A DNA stretch of 64,000 nucleotides from Allopusillimonas ginsengisoli (GCF_004153455.1 NZ_SDQE01000012.1:1-64000), one strand, 5' to 3'; positions 17,892 through 28,176 are shown, counted from the first letter of the stretch. Translations and numbers: made by a program. The notes: generated from the letters alone by a model not told the origin.

Positions 17892-17909
17892 TTCAAACGT
17901 TTGTTTGAA
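17892..17909. promoter_or_regulatory. PsrA-type operator
   Basis: TTCAAAC-GTTT-GTTTGAA, a perfect 7-base inverted repeat with a 4-base centre, 41 bases upstream of the psrA start. It contains the published Pseudomonas PsrA consensus (C/G)AAAC-N2-4-GTTT(G/C) in full. A further half-site, GTTTGAA, lies at 17930-17936. I did not find a second full copy in the promoter regions of the other fad or acyl-CoA dehydrogenase genes in the window. Confidence 0.8.
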
Positions 17910-17955
17910 CTGTACGCGGCTACGGGCAAGTTTGAAAGAGCGGGTTTCTACCTAT

Positions 17956-17983
17956 AAAAAAAACCGCGCCGAACGGGGCGCGG
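17956..17983 (-). terminator. rho-independent terminator of the aldehyde dehydrogenase gene
   Basis: On the minus strand a 7-base GC stem (CCGCGCC / GGCGCGG, 17977-17983 with 17964-17970, loop of six) is followed directly by eight T (17963-17956). It lies 24 bases past the stop of the dehydrogenase and just before the psrA promoter, insulating the fad operon from read-through. Confidence 0.85.
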
Positions 17984-18006
17984 TGGGTGGGGGGCGGCGG
18001 GCAGGC

Positions 18007-19434
18007 TTAGACGTGCGTTACAAACTTGGTGACCAGGTAGCTGTCGAAGGTTTCGGCGCCGCCTTCGCTGCCGATGCCGCTATCCTTGACGCCGCCGAAG
18101 GGCGTTTCGGGCAGGGCGCTGCCAAAGTGGTTGATATTGACCATGCCGGACTCCAGGTCGTTGGATACCCGGGTGGCGGTTTGCAGCGAGTTGGTGAACA
18201 CGTACGAAGACAGCCCGAACGGGAGCGAGTTGGCGCGGCGGATGACTTCGTCGGTATCCGAGAAGCGCACAATGGGGGCAAGCGGGCCGAAGGGTTCTTC
18301 GGTCATCAGCATGGCGTCTTCGGGAAGATCGGTGATCACGGTGGGCGAGAAGAAATGGCCAGGGCGGTCCAAAACTTCGCCGCCCAGCACAACCTTGCCG
18401 CCGCGGTCGACCGCATTTTCCACGAATTTGGTCATGGTGGGCACCCGGCGCTCATGCGCCAGCGGGCCCATTTGCGTGTCGGGGTCGAGGCCGTCGCCGA
18501 CCTTCACCGACTTGAGCGTGTTCACAAAGGCTTCCAGAAATTGGTCGTAGGCGGCTTCCTGGACATAAAAGCGTGTGGGCGAGACGCACACCTGGCCAGC
18601 GTTGCGAACCTTGAACTTGGCCAGCATCTTGGCGGCGCGGTTGATGTCGGCGTCGTCGAACACCAGCACCGGCGAATGCCCGCCAAGCTCCATGGTGACG
18701 CGTTTCATGTGGGCGCCGGCCAGCGAGGCCAGGTGCTTGCCAACCGGCACAGAGCCGGTAAAAGACACTTTGCGCACGATAGGCGAGCGAATCAGGTAGT
18801 CCGAGACTTCGCTGGGGACGCCCCAGACGATATTCAGCACGCCGGGAGGCAGGCCCGCGTCGTGGAACATGCGGGCGATGGCCATGACGGCGCTGGGAGA
18901 GTCTTCGGGGCCTTTCAGGATGATGGTGCAGCCGGCGCCGATCGCGGCGCAAATCTTGCGGATGGCCTGGTTATACGGGAAATTCCAGGGCGTGAAGGCG
19001 GCGCACACGCCAATGGGCTCGCGCAGCACCAGCTGACGGACTTCGGGGCTGCGGGGCAGGATCACGCGCCCATAGATGCGGCGGCATTCTTCGGCGTGCC
19101 AGTCGCAGTGGTCGGCGCAGGAGATGATTTCGCCCACGGCCTCGGCCAGCGGTTTGCCTTGGTCCAGCGTAAGATTGCGCCCGATGTCATTGGCGCGGTC
19201 GCGGGAGAGCTGGCCGACCTTGCGCAGGATTTCGCCGCGCAGCATGGGAGAACTGTGGCGCCAGGTTTGAAAGGCCCGCTCGGCGGCGGCCAGGGCGCGA
19301 TCCAGATCGGCAGTGGTGGCATGCGGCAGTTGCCCGAGCACTTCCAGTGTGGAGGGGTTGGTGACCTCTTCGGTGCGGCGGCCGCCGCCTTCGATAAATT
19401 CACCATCTATATATAATGCCAATGTCTCGTACAT
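18007..19434 (-). CDS. NAD(P)-dependent aldehyde dehydrogenase
   Basis: A 475-residue member of the aldehyde dehydrogenase superfamily, which oxidises an aldehyde to the acid. Catalytic Cys283 lies in [12 protein letters not shown] and general-base Glu249 in [12 protein letters not shown], 34 residues apart as usual; FTGSVPVGK and PWNFPYNQ form the cofactor site. The sequence is most like the succinate-semialdehyde / gamma-hydroxybutyraldehyde branch, but the substrate cannot be fixed. It is a single-gene unit between the fad operon and the spc ribosomal operon, with its own terminator. Confidence 0.9.
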   Translation of the reverse strand: MYETLALYIDGEFIEGGGRRTEEVTNPSTLEVLGQLPHATTADLDRALAAAERAFQTWRHSSPMLRGEILRKVGQLSRDRANDIGRNLTLDQGKPLAEAVGEIISCADHCDWHAEECRRIYGRVILPRSPEVRQLVLREPIGVCAAFTPWNFPYNQAIRKICAAIGAGCTIILKGPEDSPSAVMAIARMFHDAGLPPGVLNIVWGVPSEVSDYLIRSPIVRKVSFTGSVPVGKHLASLAGAHMKRVTMELGGHSPVLVFDDADINRAAKMLAKFKVRNAGQVCVSPTRFYVQEAAYDQFLEAFVNTLKSVKVGDGLDPDTQMGPLAHERRVPTMTKFVENAVDRGGKVVLGGEVLDRPGHFFSPTVITDLPEDAMLMTEEPFGPLAPIVRFSDTDEVIRRANSLPFGLSSYVFTNSLQTATRVSNDLESGMVNINHFGSALPETPFGGVKDSGIGSEGGAETFDSYLVTKFVTHV

Positions 19435-19796
19435 ACAGCTTCCTAGCTCCTGTGGTAAGTTATATTCGCATTATGCACCGGCAGTGAACTTGTTGGCATG
19501 CGCAGCCAAAACGCGACACCCTTGCCAATTGGCCGGCTTTGTTGCTTGCAAGAGGTCAAAAATTAGAATACCATATTGGACTTGCTGGCAAAAACCTATT
19601 GGGGCGGCCTGGCGAGCTCTTTCAAGAGCATTGCGCTGCTTCATGCGGCCGGCAAGGTATCACACGCGAGTTTTTTAGCAAGATTTCAACCCAGGGTGGA
19701 AGGGCATTAGCCCGAAAGCCTGACGGGACCAAAACTGGTTGTGTGCGGCTGCCATCGCTTGGCTGCTCATACAACTAAGTTGGAACAGGAAAAATC
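19435..19796. other. 362-base divergent promoter and leader region of the spc operon
   Basis: No gene is visible here. It separates the aldehyde dehydrogenase (minus) from rplN (plus), so it must hold the promoter for the ribosomal operon. Besides the candidate promoter at 19542-19569, the leader contains a tight hairpin, GCTCTT-TC-AAGAGC, near 19616-19629, and an AGGAAA ribosome binding site before rplN. The long leader (about 220 bases after the promoter) could carry a ribosomal-protein control structure, but I cannot assign one. Confidence 0.5.
19542..19569 (+). promoter_or_regulatory. candidate promoter of the spc operon
   Basis: TTGCTT at 19542-19547 and TAGAAT at 19564-19569, with a 16-base spacer, resemble sigma-70 -35 and -10 boxes. 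It is the best match I see on the plus strand between the aldehyde dehydrogenase and rplN. Confidence 0.4.
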
Positions 19797-20165
19797 ATGA
19801 TCCAAATGCAGACCACGCTGAACGTGGCCGACAACACAGGTGCACGTTCAATCATGTGCATCAAGGTGTTGGGCGGCTCCAAGCGCCGTTATGCCGCTAT
19901 CGGTGACATCATCAAAGTGAGTGTCAAGGATGCGGCCCCCCGCGGGCGCGTCAAAAAAGGCGAAATTTACAACGCAGTAGTGGTGCGTACCGCTAAGGGC
20001 GTTCGCCGTAAAGACGGTTCGCTGATCAAGTTCGGCGGCAACGCCGCCGTGCTGCTCAACGCCAAGCTGGAACCCATCGGCACGCGTATCTTCGGACCTG
20101 TCACGCGCGAGCTGCGTACAGAAAAGTTCATGAAGATCGTGTCCCTGGCTCCCGAAGTGCTGTAA
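19797..20165 (+). CDS. rplN: 50S ribosomal protein L14
   Basis: 122 residues, the normal L14 length, starting [17 protein letters not shown] and ending in the conserved [12 protein letters not shown]14 sits at the subunit interface of the 50S particle next to L19. It is the first gene of this ribosomal block: the S10-operon genes (rplP, rpmC, rpsQ) that precede it in many bacteria are not here, and an aldehyde dehydrogenase lies upstream in the opposite direction. L14 must therefore be transcribed from its own promoter. Confidence 0.98.
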   Translation: MIQMQTTLNVADNTGARSIMCIKVLGGSKRRYAAIGDIIKVSVKDAAPRGRVKKGEIYNAVVVRTAKGVRRKDGSLIKFGGNAAVLLNAKLEPIGTRIFGPVTRELRTEKFMKIVSLAPEVL

Positions 20166-20175
20166 GGAGCAAACC

Positions 20176-20496
20176 ATGGAAAAAATCCGTAAGGGCGACG
20201 AGGTCATCATCCTGACCGGTCGCGACAAAAAGCGTCGGGGCACCGTCATTCAGCGTGTTGACGCTGACCACGTGCTGGTCGAAGGCATCAATGTCGTCAA
20301 GAAGCACGTCAAGGCCAATCCCATGGCTGGCACGCAGGGCGGCATCATCGACAAGACCATGCCTATTCACATTTCCAATGTGGCCGTCTATAACCCCGAG
20401 TCCGGCAAGGGCGAGCGGGTCGCCATCAAGGAAGTGGACGGCAACAAGGTCCGTGTATTCCGTTCCAACGGCGCAGTCGTTGGCGCCAAGGCTTAA
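20176..20496 (+). CDS. rplX: 50S ribosomal protein L24
   Basis: 106 residues, normal for bacterial L24, with the KOW motif near the N-terminus ([19 protein letters not shown]) that binds 23S rRNA. L24 starts assembly of the large subunit. It follows rplN by ten bases, with a GGAGC site before the ATG, in the standard rplN-rplX-rplE order. Confidence 0.98.
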   Translation: MEKIRKGDEVIILTGRDKKRRGTVIQRVDADHVLVEGINVVKKHVKANPMAGTQGGIIDKTMPIHISNVAVYNPESGKGERVAIKEVDGNKVRVFRSNGAVVGAKA

Positions 20497-20508
20497 GGGG
20501 CGAAGAAC

Positions 20509-21048
20509 ATGGCTCGTTTACAAGAGTTTTACCGCAGCAAAGTCATGGCCGACCTCCAAGCCAAGTTTGGCTACAAGAGCGTCATGCAAGTGCCACGCAT
20601 CACCAAGATCACCCTGAACATGGGTGTGTCCGAAGCCGTGGCCGACAAAAAGGTCATTGAGCACGCCGTTTCCGATCTCACCAAGATCTCCGGCCAGAAG
20701 CCTGTCGTCACCAAAACGCGCAAGGCTATCGCCGGTTTCAAGATCCGCGAGAACTATCCCATCGGCTGCATGGTCACCCTGCGTGGCCAGCGCATGTACG
20801 AATTCCTGGACCGCCTGGTTTCCGTGGCGCTGCCGCGTGTACGTGACTTCCGCGGGATTTCCGGTCGTGCATTCGACGGGCGCGGCAACTACAACATCGG
20901 GGTTAAAGAGCAAATCATTTTCCCTGAAATCGAATACGACAAGATCGACGCAGTGCGTGGCATGAACATCAGCATCACCACCACCGCCGAGACCGACGAG
21001 GAAGCCAAGGCATTGCTGTCCGCCTTCAGTTTCCCGTTCCGCAACTAA
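20509..21048 (+). CDS. rplE: 50S ribosomal protein L5
   Basis: 179 residues, full-length L5, which binds 5S rRNA and forms part of the central protuberance. Recognisable segments are [31 protein letters not shown] and the C-terminal [25 protein letters not shown]. Standard position between rplX and rpsN, 12 bases after the rplX stop. Confidence 0.98.
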   Translation: MARLQEFYRSKVMADLQAKFGYKSVMQVPRITKITLNMGVSEAVADKKVIEHAVSDLTKISGQKPVVTKTRKAIAGFKIRENYPIGCMVTLRGQRMYEFLDRLVSVALPRVRDFRGISGRAFDGRGNYNIGVKEQIIFPEIEYDKIDAVRGMNISITTTAETDEEAKALLSAFSFPFRN

Positions 21049-21059
21049 GGGGCGATGAC

Positions 21060-21365
21060 GTGGCTAAACTTTCACTCATCAATCGCGATATCAAACGCGT
21101 CAAACTGGCAGAAAAATTCGCTGCAAAGCGTGCTGCCCTGAAGGCTGTCATCGACGACCAATCCAAGTCGGACGAAGAACGCTACCAGGCTCGCCTGCAA
21201 CTGCAAAAACTGCCGCGCAATGCAAACCCGACCCGCCAGCGCAATCGCTGCGTCGTGACCGGCCGTTCGCGTGGCGTTTTCAGCAAGTTCGGACTCACTC
21301 GTCACAAGCTGCGCGAAATGGCGCTGCGTGGCGAAGTGCCGGGCATGACCAAAGCTAGCTGGTAG
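21060..21365 (+). CDS. rpsN: 30S ribosomal protein S14
   Basis: 101 residues, the long E. coli-type S14 that lacks the four-Cys zinc site of the short form, ending [12 protein letters not shown]. It begins with GTG (21060): the ATG five bases upstream is out of frame, and AAGGGG sits at suitable distance. S14 binds 16S rRNA in the head of the 30S subunit. Confidence 0.97.
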   Translation: MAKLSLINRDIKRVKLAEKFAAKRAALKAVIDDQSKSDEERYQARLQLQKLPRNANPTRQRNRCVVTGRSRGVFSKFGLTRHKLREMALRGEVPGMTKASW

Positions 21366-21376
21366 GAGAAATACAC

Positions 21377-21772
21377 ATGAGCATGAGCGATCCCATCGCC
21401 GACATGTTGACCCGCCTGCGCAATGCGCAACAGGTCAACAAGACGTCGGTCAGCATGCCCTCCTCCAAGCTGAAGGCAGCCATTGCTGCCGTGCTGCAGG
21501 ATGAAGGCTATATCGATAGTTTCCAGATTACCGGCGACCAGGCCAAGCCTGTGCTGGAAATCACCCTCAAGTACTACGCTGGCCGTCCGGTCATCGAGCG
21601 TATCGACCGCGTTTCGCGCCCCGGGCTTCGTATCTACAAGGGTAGCAAGTCCATCCCCCAGGTTATGAACGGTCTGGGTGTGGCCATCGTGTCGACGCCG
21701 CGTGGTGTCATGACTGATCGCAAGGCGCGCGCCAATGGCGTGGGCGGCGAAGTACTGTGCTACGTGGCATAA
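21377..21772 (+). CDS. rpsH: 30S ribosomal protein S8
   Basis: 131 residues, normal S8, beginning [18 protein letters not shown] and ending with the conserved [27 protein letters not shown]8 binds 16S rRNA early in assembly. In E. coli it also represses the spc operon by binding the mRNA near rplE; whether such a site exists here was not tested. Confidence 0.98.
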   Translation: MSMSDPIADMLTRLRNAQQVNKTSVSMPSSKLKAAIAAVLQDEGYIDSFQITGDQAKPVLEITLKYYAGRPVIERIDRVSRPGLRIYKGSKSIPQVMNGLGVAIVSTPRGVMTDRKARANGVGGEVLCYVA

Positions 21773-21782
21773 GGAGAATCAT

Positions 21783-22316
21783 ATGTCACGTATTGCTAAA
21801 TATCCCGTACCGGTGCCTCAGGGTGTCGAAGCCACGATCAGTGCCGGCCAGATTTCCGTCAAGGGCCCTCTGGGTACCCTGACACAAGCGCTGACGGGCG
21901 ACGTCGTCGTCCGCCAGGAAGACGGTCAGCTGTCTTTTGCTGTTGCCAACGATTCCCGCCATGCCAAAGCCATGTCGGGTACAGTGCGCGCATTGGTTGC
22001 CAATATGGTAACGGGCGTCAGCAAGGGCTTCGAGCGCAGGCTCAACCTGGTGGGCGTGGGTTTCCGCGCGCAGGTCCAGGGTGACGCGCTCAAGTTGCAG
22101 CTTGGTTTTTCGCATGACATCGTTCACAGCATGCCCGCTGGCATCAAGGTCGAGTGTCCCACTCAGACCGAGATCGTCATCAAGGGTGCCAACAAGCAGA
22201 TTGTTGGCCAGGTGGCTGCTGAGATTCGTGCCTATCGCGAACCCGAACCCTACAAGGGCAAGGGCGTGCGTTACGCCGACGAACGCGTCATCATCAAAGA
22301 AACCAAGAAGAAATAA
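21783..22316 (+). CDS. rplF: 50S ribosomal protein L6
   Basis: 177 residues, two tandem L6 domains, with the C-terminal signature [16 protein letters not shown]6 lies near the factor-binding site of the 50S subunit. The start is the ATG at 21783 after AAGGAGAATCAT, ten bases past the rpsH stop; an earlier in-frame ATG lies inside rpsH and is not used. Confidence 0.98.
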   Translation: MSRIAKYPVPVPQGVEATISAGQISVKGPLGTLTQALTGDVVVRQEDGQLSFAVANDSRHAKAMSGTVRALVANMVTGVSKGFERRLNLVGVGFRAQVQGDALKLQLGFSHDIVHSMPAGIKVECPTQTEIVIKGANKQIVGQVAAEIRAYREPEPYKGKGVRYADERVIIKETKKK

Positions 22317-22337
22317 GCGCGCAGGCAAGGACGAATT

Positions 22338-22703
22338 ATGGACAAGAAAATCTCCCGTTTGCGTCGTGCGGTTGCGACTCGCCGGAAAATCTCCGAGCTG
22401 CGTGTACATCGCCTCTCGGTTTACCGCTCCAACCAGCATATTTACGCAAACATTATCTCGCCGGAAGGCGATCGCGTGCTCGTCAGCGCTTCGACGCTCG
22501 AGCCCGAGGTGCGCAAAGAGCTGGCCGATCAAAAGGCCAGTGGCGGCAATGCTGCCGCTGCAAGCCTGGTGGGCAAACGCGTTGCCGAAAAGGCAAAAGC
22601 GGCCGGTGTTGAGCTGGTTGCCTTTGATCGTTCGGGCTTCCGTTACCATGGCCGCGTCAAGGCGCTGGCCGACGCCGCGCGTGAAGCCGGCTTGAAGTTC
22701 TAA
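22338..22703 (+). CDS. rplR: 50S ribosomal protein L18
   Basis: 121 residues, the usual L18 length, with the Arg/Lys-rich N-terminus ([18 protein letters not shown]) that contacts 5S rRNA and the C-terminal [20 protein letters not shown]. Part of the 5S ribonucleoprotein with L5 and L25. Confidence 0.98.
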   Translation: MDKKISRLRRAVATRRKISELRVHRLSVYRSNQHIYANIISPEGDRVLVSASTLEPEVRKELADQKASGGNAAAASLVGKRVAEKAKAAGVELVAFDRSGFRYHGRVKALADAAREAGLKF

Positions 22704-22719
22704 GCAAGGGATTAGGCAA

Positions 22720-23241
22720 ATGGCTAAAGCACAAGGCAAGCACGCCGCCGAGCAAGAGCGCGACGACGGCCTGCGAGAAAAAATGATAGCGGTCAACCGC
22801 GTCAGCAAAGTGGTCAAGGGTGGTCGCACCATGAGCTTTGCAGCGCTGACCGTGGTTGGCGATGGCGACGGCCGTATCGGCATGGGCAAGGGCAAGGCCC
22901 GCGAAGTGCCTGTTGCGGTACAAAAGGCAATGGAACAGGCCCGTCGCGGTCTGGTCAAGGTCGCTCTCAAGAACGGCACCCTGCATCACACGGTGGTTGG
23001 CAAGCACGGCGCTTCGACAGTGCTGATCTCGCCTGCCGCGGAAGGTACTGGCGTTATCGCCGGCGGCCCGATGCGCGCCATCTTCGAAGTCATGGGTGTA
23101 CGTAACGTTGTTGCCAAGAGCCTCGGCTCCAGCAACCCCTACAACATGGTCCGCGCAACGCTGAATGGTCTGCGCGCCTGCTCGACGCCCTCCGAAATCG
23201 CTGCCAAGCGCGGCAAGTCGGTGGAAGAAATACTGGGGTAA
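22720..23241 (+). CDS. rpsE: 30S ribosomal protein S5
   Basis: 173 residues, S5 double-stranded-RNA-binding domain followed by the conserved C-terminal domain. Visible are [24 protein letters not shown] (the region where spectinomycin-resistance changes map in other bacteria) and [20 protein letters not shown]5 contributes to mRNA entry and decoding accuracy. It follows rplR by 16 bases. Confidence 0.98.
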   Translation: MAKAQGKHAAEQERDDGLREKMIAVNRVSKVVKGGRTMSFAALTVVGDGDGRIGMGKGKAREVPVAVQKAMEQARRGLVKVALKNGTLHHTVVGKHGASTVLISPAAEGTGVIAGGPMRAIFEVMGVRNVVAKSLGSSNPYNMVRATLNGLRACSTPSEIAAKRGKSVEEILG

Positions 23242-23244
23242 ACC

Positions 23245-23430
23245 ATGGCGCAGAAGCAAATTAAAGTTACGCTCGTACGCTCTGTTATCGGCACCAAGCA
23301 GTCTCACCGCGACACCGTTCGTGGCCTGGGCCTGCGTCGCCTGAACAGCAGCCGTGTGTTGAACGATACACCCGAGGTGCGTGGGATGATCCGCAAGGTG
23401 GATTACCTCGTTACCGTCTCGGAAGCCTGA
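23245..23430 (+). CDS. rpmD: 50S ribosomal protein L30
   Basis: 61 residues, normal bacterial L30: [26 protein letters not shown], then [19 protein letters not shown]. It starts three bases after the rpsE stop, so translation is probably coupled. Confidence 0.98.
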   Translation: MAQKQIKVTLVRSVIGTKQSHRDTVRGLGLRRLNSSRVLNDTPEVRGMIRKVDYLVTVSEA

Positions 23431-23441
23431 AAGGAATCGGG

Positions 23442-23882
23442 ATGTCACAAACTCAACTCAATACGCTGAAACCGGCCGAGGGCGCCAAGCACGCTCGCCG
23501 CCGCGTTGGTCGCGGCATTGGCTCGGGCCTGGGCAAAACTGCCGGCCGCGGCCATAAAGGTCAGAAGTCCCGTACCGGCGGCTTCCACAAGGTTGGTTTC
23601 GAAGGCGGTCAAATGCCGCTGCAGCGCCGCCTGCCCAAACGTGGCTTTACGCCTCTGGGCAAGCACCTGTCCGCCGAAGTCCGCCTGTCCGATCTGGAAC
23701 GCCTGCCCGTCGACGAAATCGACGTCCAGGTGCTCAAGCAGGCCGGCGTGATTGGTCAATCGGTACGCTATGCGAAAGTCATCAAGTCGGGCGAGCTGTC
23801 CCGCAAAGTGACGCTCAACGGTATTGCTGCGACCGCAGGCGCTCGCGCCGCGATCGAAGCTGCCGGTGGCTCGCTGGCTTAA
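23442..23882 (+). CDS. rplO: 50S ribosomal protein L15
   Basis: 146 residues, L15 with the Gly/Arg/Lys-rich N-terminal extension ([19 protein letters not shown]) that threads into 23S rRNA and the C-terminal globular domain. It is directly followed by secY, as in nearly all spc operons. Confidence 0.98.
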   Translation: MSQTQLNTLKPAEGAKHARRRVGRGIGSGLGKTAGRGHKGQKSRTGGFHKVGFEGGQMPLQRRLPKRGFTPLGKHLSAEVRLSDLERLPVDEIDVQVLKQAGVIGQSVRYAKVIKSGELSRKVTLNGIAATAGARAAIEAAGGSLA

Positions 23883-23893
23883 AAGGGGTTACG

Positions 23894-25219
23894 GTGGCTA
23901 AAGCTCAGGCTCAGGGAAAATCGGGTCCACGATACGGCGATCTAAAGCGCCGCATCGTTTTCCTGATCCTCGCCCTCGTGGTCTACCGGCTGGGCACGCA
24001 TATCCCGGTGCCGGGCATCAACCCTGATGCCCTGGCCGACATGTTCCGCCAGAACCAGAGCGGTATTCTGGGCCTGTTCAACATGTTCTCGGGCGGCGCA
24101 CTGGAGCGTTTTTCCGTATTTGCGCTGGGCATCATGCCCTACATCTCGGCGTCCATTATCATGCAGTTGATGGCGGTCGTGGTGCCTACCCTGGAAGCCA
24201 TCAAGAAAGAAGGCGAATCCGGGCGGCGCAAGATCACGCAGTACACGCGCTACGGCACGGTGTTCCTGGCGCTGATACAGGCGGTGGGCATTTCGGTTGC
24301 ACTGGAATCCCAACCGGGGCTGGTCATTGATCTGGGCATGATGTTCCGCTTTACCACCGTCGTGACGCTGGTAACCGGCACCATGTTCATCATGTGGCTG
24401 GGCGAGCAGATTACCGAACGTGGCTTGGGCAATGGTATTTCCATCCTGATCTTCGCGGGTATCGTTGCTGGATTGCCGAGCGCGCTGGCCGGAATGCTGG
24501 ACCTGGTTCGCACCGACTCCATGTCGATACTGTCGGCCCTGTTCATCTTTGCCTTGGTTGTGGCGGTTACGTACTTCGTGGTGTTTGTCGAGCGTGGCCA
24601 GCGTCGGGTAACGGTCAATTATGCCAAGCGCCAGGTGGGCAACAAGATCTACGGCGGCCAGAGCTCGCATCTGCCGCTCAAGCTGAACATGTCCGGGGTT
24701 ATCCCGCCCATCTTCGCCTCGTCGATCATTCTGTTGCCGGCTACGATAACCAGTTGGTTTTCCAGCAATCCGAACATGCGTTGGCTGGGCGATATGGCCG
24801 CTGCGTTGTCGCCCGGGCAGCCCCTGTACATCACGCTGTATGCAGCACTGATCATCTTCTTTTGCTTTTTCTACACGGCCCTGGTGTTCAACAGCCGCGA
24901 AACAGCAGACAACCTGAAGAAGAGCGGCGCGTTCGTTCCGGGCATTCGCCCAGGCGAACAAACCTCGCGCTATATCGACAAGATACTCATGCGATTAACC
25001 CTGGCCGGCGCCCTCTATATTACGGTGGTCTGCCTGTTGCCAGAGTTGATGCAGGCGCGGTGGAACGTACCGTTCTACTTTGGTGGAACTTCTCTTTTGA
25101 TTATCGTGGTGGTGACCATGGATTTCATGGCTCAAGCCCAGGCTTACATGATGTCTCACCAATACGACTCACTGCTCAAGAAGGCTAACTTCAAGGGCGC
25201 TGGGCTGCCAATGCGGTAG
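23894..25219 (+). CDS. secY: SecY protein translocase subunit
   Basis: 441 residues, ten-helix core of the SecYEG channel that exports proteins and inserts membrane proteins. Conserved parts include [11 protein letters not shown] in the first periplasmic region, [14 protein letters not shown], and the cytoplasmic loop [20 protein letters not shown]. The start is a GTG at 23894, which gives MAKAQAQ and the expected N-terminus; no in-frame ATG is nearby. The spacing to rplO is 11 bases. Confidence 0.97.
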   Translation: MAKAQAQGKSGPRYGDLKRRIVFLILALVVYRLGTHIPVPGINPDALADMFRQNQSGILGLFNMFSGGALERFSVFALGIMPYISASIIMQLMAVVVPTLEAIKKEGESGRRKITQYTRYGTVFLALIQAVGISVALESQPGLVIDLGMMFRFTTVVTLVTGTMFIMWLGEQITERGLGNGISILIFAGIVAGLPSALAGMLDLVRTDSMSILSALFIFALVVAVTYFVVFVERGQRRVTVNYAKRQVGNKIYGGQSSHLPLKLNMSGVIPPIFASSIILLPATITSWFSSNPNMRWLGDMAAALSPGQPLYITLYAALIIFFCFFYTALVFNSRETADNLKKSGAFVPGIRPGEQTSRYIDKILMRLTLAGALYITVVCLLPELMQARWNVPFYFGGTSLLIIVVVTMDFMAQAQAYMMSHQYDSLLKKANFKGAGLPMR

Positions 25220-25225
25220 AAGAGA

Positions 25226-25444
25226 ATGGCAAAAGACGACGTCATACAAATGCAGGGAGAGGTTCTCGAGAACCTGCCTAACGCAACTTTTCGCGTCAAG
25301 CTGGAAAACGGCCATGTAGTGCTAGGCCACATATCGGGCAAGATGCGCATGCATTACATCCGGATCCTGCCGGGTGACAAGGTTACAGTGGAGCTCACGC
25401 CCTATGACCTGTCGCGTGCCAGGATAGTATTCCGCTCTAAATGA
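25226..25444 (+). CDS. infA: translation initiation factor IF-1
   Basis: 72 residues, an S1/OB-fold protein with the IF-1 signature ([36 protein letters not shown]). It binds the 30S A site during initiation. The gene lies between secY and rpmJ, six bases after the secY stop, an arrangement common in Gram-positive bacteria and betaproteobacteria but not in E. coli. Confidence 0.98.
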   Translation: MAKDDVIQMQGEVLENLPNATFRVKLENGHVVLGHISGKMRMHYIRILPGDKVTVELTPYDLSRARIVFRSK

Positions 25445-25475
25445 GCGACCGGTTACAGGAAACTAGGAGTCAACC

Positions 25476-25589
25476 ATGAAGGTAATGGCATCGGTAAAGC
25501 GGATCTGCCGCTACTGCAAGATCATTAAACGTCACGGCGTGGTGCGCGTAATATGCACCGATCCACGTCATAAGCAGCGCCAAGGCTAA
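25476..25589 (+). CDS. rpmJ: 50S ribosomal protein L36, zinc-binding form
   Basis: 37 residues, translated by hand: starts [15 protein letters not shown] and ends DPRHKQRQG. The zinc ligands are all present (Cys11, Cys14, Cys27, His32), so this is the zinc-containing form. The start has TAGGAGT upstream. It links infA to rpsM and begins the alpha-operon part. Confidence 0.97.
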   Translation: MKVMASVKRICRYCKIIKRHGVVRVICTDPRHKQRQG

Positions 25590-25622
25590 GGCCGGGCGCA
25601 ACGGATTTAACAAGGAAAAGTC

Positions 25623-25988
25623 ATGGCCCGTATTGCTGGCATTAACATTCCGCCGCATCAACACGCCGAAATCGGACTGACCGCGATTTTTGGCATTGGT
25701 CGTACCCGCGCTCGCAAGATTTGCGAATCCGCAGGCATCGAGCTTTCCAAGAAAGTCAAGGATTTGACCGACGCCGAGCTCGAGCGCATTCGCGAACATG
25801 TAGGTGTGTTCACGGTCGAGGGTGATTTGCGTCGTGAAGTACAACTGTCGATCAAGCGGTTGATCGATCTGGGAACGTACCGGGGTCTGCGCCATAAACG
25901 CGGCCTGCCCGTGCGCGGTCAACGCACACGTACCAACGCCCGCACCCGCAAGGGCCCGCGTCGCGCTGCTGCTTCCCTGAAGAAATAA
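25623..25988 (+). CDS. rpsM: 30S ribosomal protein S13
   Basis: 121 residues, S13 of the 30S head, which contacts the P-site tRNA and bridges to L5. It has the helix-hairpin-helix segment [18 protein letters not shown] and the basic C-terminal tail [16 protein letters not shown]. Confidence 0.98.
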   Translation: MARIAGINIPPHQHAEIGLTAIFGIGRTRARKICESAGIELSKKVKDLTDAELERIREHVGVFTVEGDLRREVQLSIKRLIDLGTYRGLRHKRGLPVRGQRTRTNARTRKGPRRAAASLKK

Positions 25989-26002
25989 TCGAGGATTAGA
26001 AG

Positions 26003-26404
26003 ATGGCGAAAGCTTCCAACAGCGGCGCTTCGCGCGTTCGCAAGAAAATCAAGAAGAGCGTATCGGACGGCATTGCGCACGTTCATGCGTCCTTCAACAA
26101 CACGATCATTACGATTACCGATCGCCAGGGCAATGCCTTGTCCTGGGCAACGTCTGGTGGCGCCGGCTTCAAGGGCTCGCGCAAATCCACGCCGTTCGCA
26201 GCGCAGGTCGCCGCTGAATCCGCAGGCCGCGTCGCGATGGAATACGGCATCAAAACACTCGAAGTTCGCATCAAGGGCCCCGGTCCCGGCCGCGAGTCGT
26301 CGGTGCGTGCTCTGAATGCGCTGGGTATCAAGATTTCCAGCATTTCGGACATCACGCCGGTTCCGCATAACGGCTGCCGTCCGCCCAAGCGTCGTCGCAT
26401 CTAA
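26003..26404 (+). CDS. rpsK: 30S ribosomal protein S11
   Basis: 133 residues, S11 of the 30S platform: [21 protein letters not shown] near the N-terminus and the C-terminal [22 protein letters not shown]. It follows rpsM by 14 bases. Confidence 0.98.
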   Translation: MAKASNSGASRVRKKIKKSVSDGIAHVHASFNNTIITITDRQGNALSWATSGGAGFKGSRKSTPFAAQVAAESAGRVAMEYGIKTLEVRIKGPGPGRESSVRALNALGIKISSISDITPVPHNGCRPPKRRRI

Positions 26405-26415
26405 GGGGAAGCATC

Positions 26416-27039
26416 TTGGCACGTTATATTGGACCTAAATGCAAGCTCTCGCGTCGCGAGGGTACTGATCTGTTTCTGAAGAGCGCCCGCCGTTCGCTGG
26501 ATTCGAAGTGCAAGCTCGAATCCAAGCCCGGCCAGCATGGCCGCACTTCGGGCGCTCGCACGTCGGATTTCGGCCTGCAGCTGCGCGAGAAGCAAAAACT
26601 CAAACGCATGTACGGCGTTCTGGAAAAGCAGTTCCGCAAGTATTTTGTTGAAGCTGAGCGTCGCCGTGGCAACACCGGCGAGACCCTGATTCAACTGCTG
26701 GAATCGCGTCTGGACAACGTCGTATACCGCATGGGCTTTGGCTCCACCCGCGCTGAGGCACGTCAGCTGGTGAACCACCGCGCCATCGAACTGAACGGCC
26801 ACACCGCCGACATCGCATCCATGCTGGTCAAGGCTGGCGATGTGATTTCGATTCGCGAAAAAGCCAAATCGCAACTTCGTATCCGCGAAGCGCTGGACCT
26901 GGCCACCGGCCAAGGCCTGCCCCAGTGGGTAGAAGTCGACACCAGCAAGCTGAGTGGCACCTTCAAGCAAGTGCCCGACCGCGCTGACGTCGCTCGCGAT
27001 ATCAACGAGTCGATGGTCGTCGAATTGTATTCGCGCTAA
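26416..27039 (+). CDS. rpsD: 30S ribosomal protein S4
   Basis: 207 residues, S4 with the N-terminal [16 protein letters not shown] and an S4 RNA-binding domain ([23 protein letters not shown]). It starts with the rare codon TTG (26416), after AAGGGGAAGCATC; no ATG or GTG in frame gives a full N-terminus. In E. coli S4 represses the alpha operon; a weak start codon may limit S4 here (inference). Confidence 0.96.
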   Translation: MARYIGPKCKLSRREGTDLFLKSARRSLDSKCKLESKPGQHGRTSGARTSDFGLQLREKQKLKRMYGVLEKQFRKYFVEAERRRGNTGETLIQLLESRLDNVVYRMGFGSTRAEARQLVNHRAIELNGHTADIASMLVKAGDVISIREKAKSQLRIREALDLATGQGLPQWVEVDTSKLSGTFKQVPDRADVARDINESMVVELYSR

Positions 27040-27054
27040 TTGGCACCGTTTTAC

Positions 27055-27084
27055 CCGCCGGGTGCGCTATCGCGCATCCGGCGG
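27055..27084 (+). other. strong hairpin between rpsD and rpoA
   Basis: CCGCCGG + GTGCGC (27055-27067) pairs with GCGCAT + CCGGCGG (27072-27084) around a TATC loop: a 13-pair stem with one G-T pair. It lies in the 138-base gap before rpoA. The bases after it (CTTTCGC) are not a clean T run, so it looks more like a processing or partial-termination element than a full terminator. Confidence 0.55.
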
Positions 27085-27177
27085 CTTTCGCTGTGCTTTT
27101 GTCCTCCCGGCAGCCAATGCCGGACTTCCATCAGCCTTATCGGTGTAACGAGCCGAGGGTATTGAAAAGGAATATTC

Positions 27178-28167
27178 ATGTCTCAAGGTTTTCTCAAGCC
27201 TCGCTCCATTGAAGTCGAACCCGCTGGCAAGAACCACGCCAAGGTCGTCATGGAGCCTTTCGAACGCGGCTACGGCCACACACTGGGCAATGCCCTGCGT
27301 CGTATTCTTCTGTCGTCCATGACCGGCTATGCGCCCACCGAAGTCCAGATGACGGGCGTGGTGCACGAGTACTCAACGGTGGCTGGCGTGCGCGAAGACG
27401 TGGTCGACATTCTCTTGAACCTGAAGGGCGTGGTGTTCAAACTGCACAACCGCGAGGAAGTCACGCTGGTGCTGCGCAAGCAGGGCCAGGGCGTGGTACT
27501 GGCCAGCGATATCGAACTGCCGCACGACGTCGAGATCATCAATCCTGATCATGTCATCGCCACGCTGACCGACGCCGGCAAGCTCGAAATGCAGATCAAG
27601 GTTGAACAGGGCCGTGGCTATGTGCCGGGCAATGTGCGCGCGCTGTCGGACGACCGCACCCACACCATCGGCCGCATTGTGCTGGATGCTTCCTACAGCC
27701 CCGTGCGCCGCGTCAGCTACGCTGTCGAAAGCGCTCGTGTGGAGCAGCGTACCGACCTCGACAAGCTGGTGCTGGATATCGAAACCAATGGCGTGATTTC
27801 GCCCGAAGAAGCGGTTCGCCAGTCGGCCCGCATCCTGATGGACCAGATCTCCGTCTTTGCCGCGCTCGAAGGTGCCGATAACTCCTTCGATTCTCAGCCT
27901 GCCAGCGGCCGCCAACAACAGATCGATCCGGTGCTGCTGCGTCCTGTGGACGACCTCGAACTGACCGTACGTTCGGCCAACTGCCTCAAGGCCGAAAACA
28001 TTTACTACATTGGCGACCTGATCCAGCGCACCGAAAACGAGCTGCTCAAGACGCCGAACCTGGGGCGCAAGTCGCTCAACGAAATCAAGGAAGTCTTGGC
28101 TGCACGCGGCCTGACCTTGGGTATGAAGCTCGAGAACTGGCCTCCTCTGGGTCTCGAACGCCCCTGA
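27178..28167 (+). CDS. rpoA: RNA polymerase alpha subunit
   Basis: 329 residues, normal length. The N-terminal dimerisation domain contains the conserved [23 protein letters not shown] segment (split here for length: [18 protein letters not shown]). The C-terminal domain (about 245-329) has [19 protein letters not shown] and [19 protein letters not shown], which binds UP-element DNA and activators. Between rpsD and rplQ as in other proteobacteria. Confidence 0.98.
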   Translation: MSQGFLKPRSIEVEPAGKNHAKVVMEPFERGYGHTLGNALRRILLSSMTGYAPTEVQMTGVVHEYSTVAGVREDVVDILLNLKGVVFKLHNREEVTLVLRKQGQGVVLASDIELPHDVEIINPDHVIATLTDAGKLEMQIKVEQGRGYVPGNVRALSDDRTHTIGRIVLDASYSPVRRVSYAVESARVEQRTDLDKLVLDIETNGVISPEEAVRQSARILMDQISVFAALEGADNSFDSQPASGRQQQIDPVLLRPVDDLELTVRSANCLKAENIYYIGDLIQRTENELLKTPNLGRKSLNEIKEVLAARGLTLGMKLENWPPLGLERP

Positions 28168-28176
28168 TAACAAGCT

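Noticed and set aside
17851-19416. 521-codon open frame on the plus strand
   Set aside because: Antisense to the aldehyde dehydrogenase and its terminator; composition of a shadow frame and no recognisable domain.
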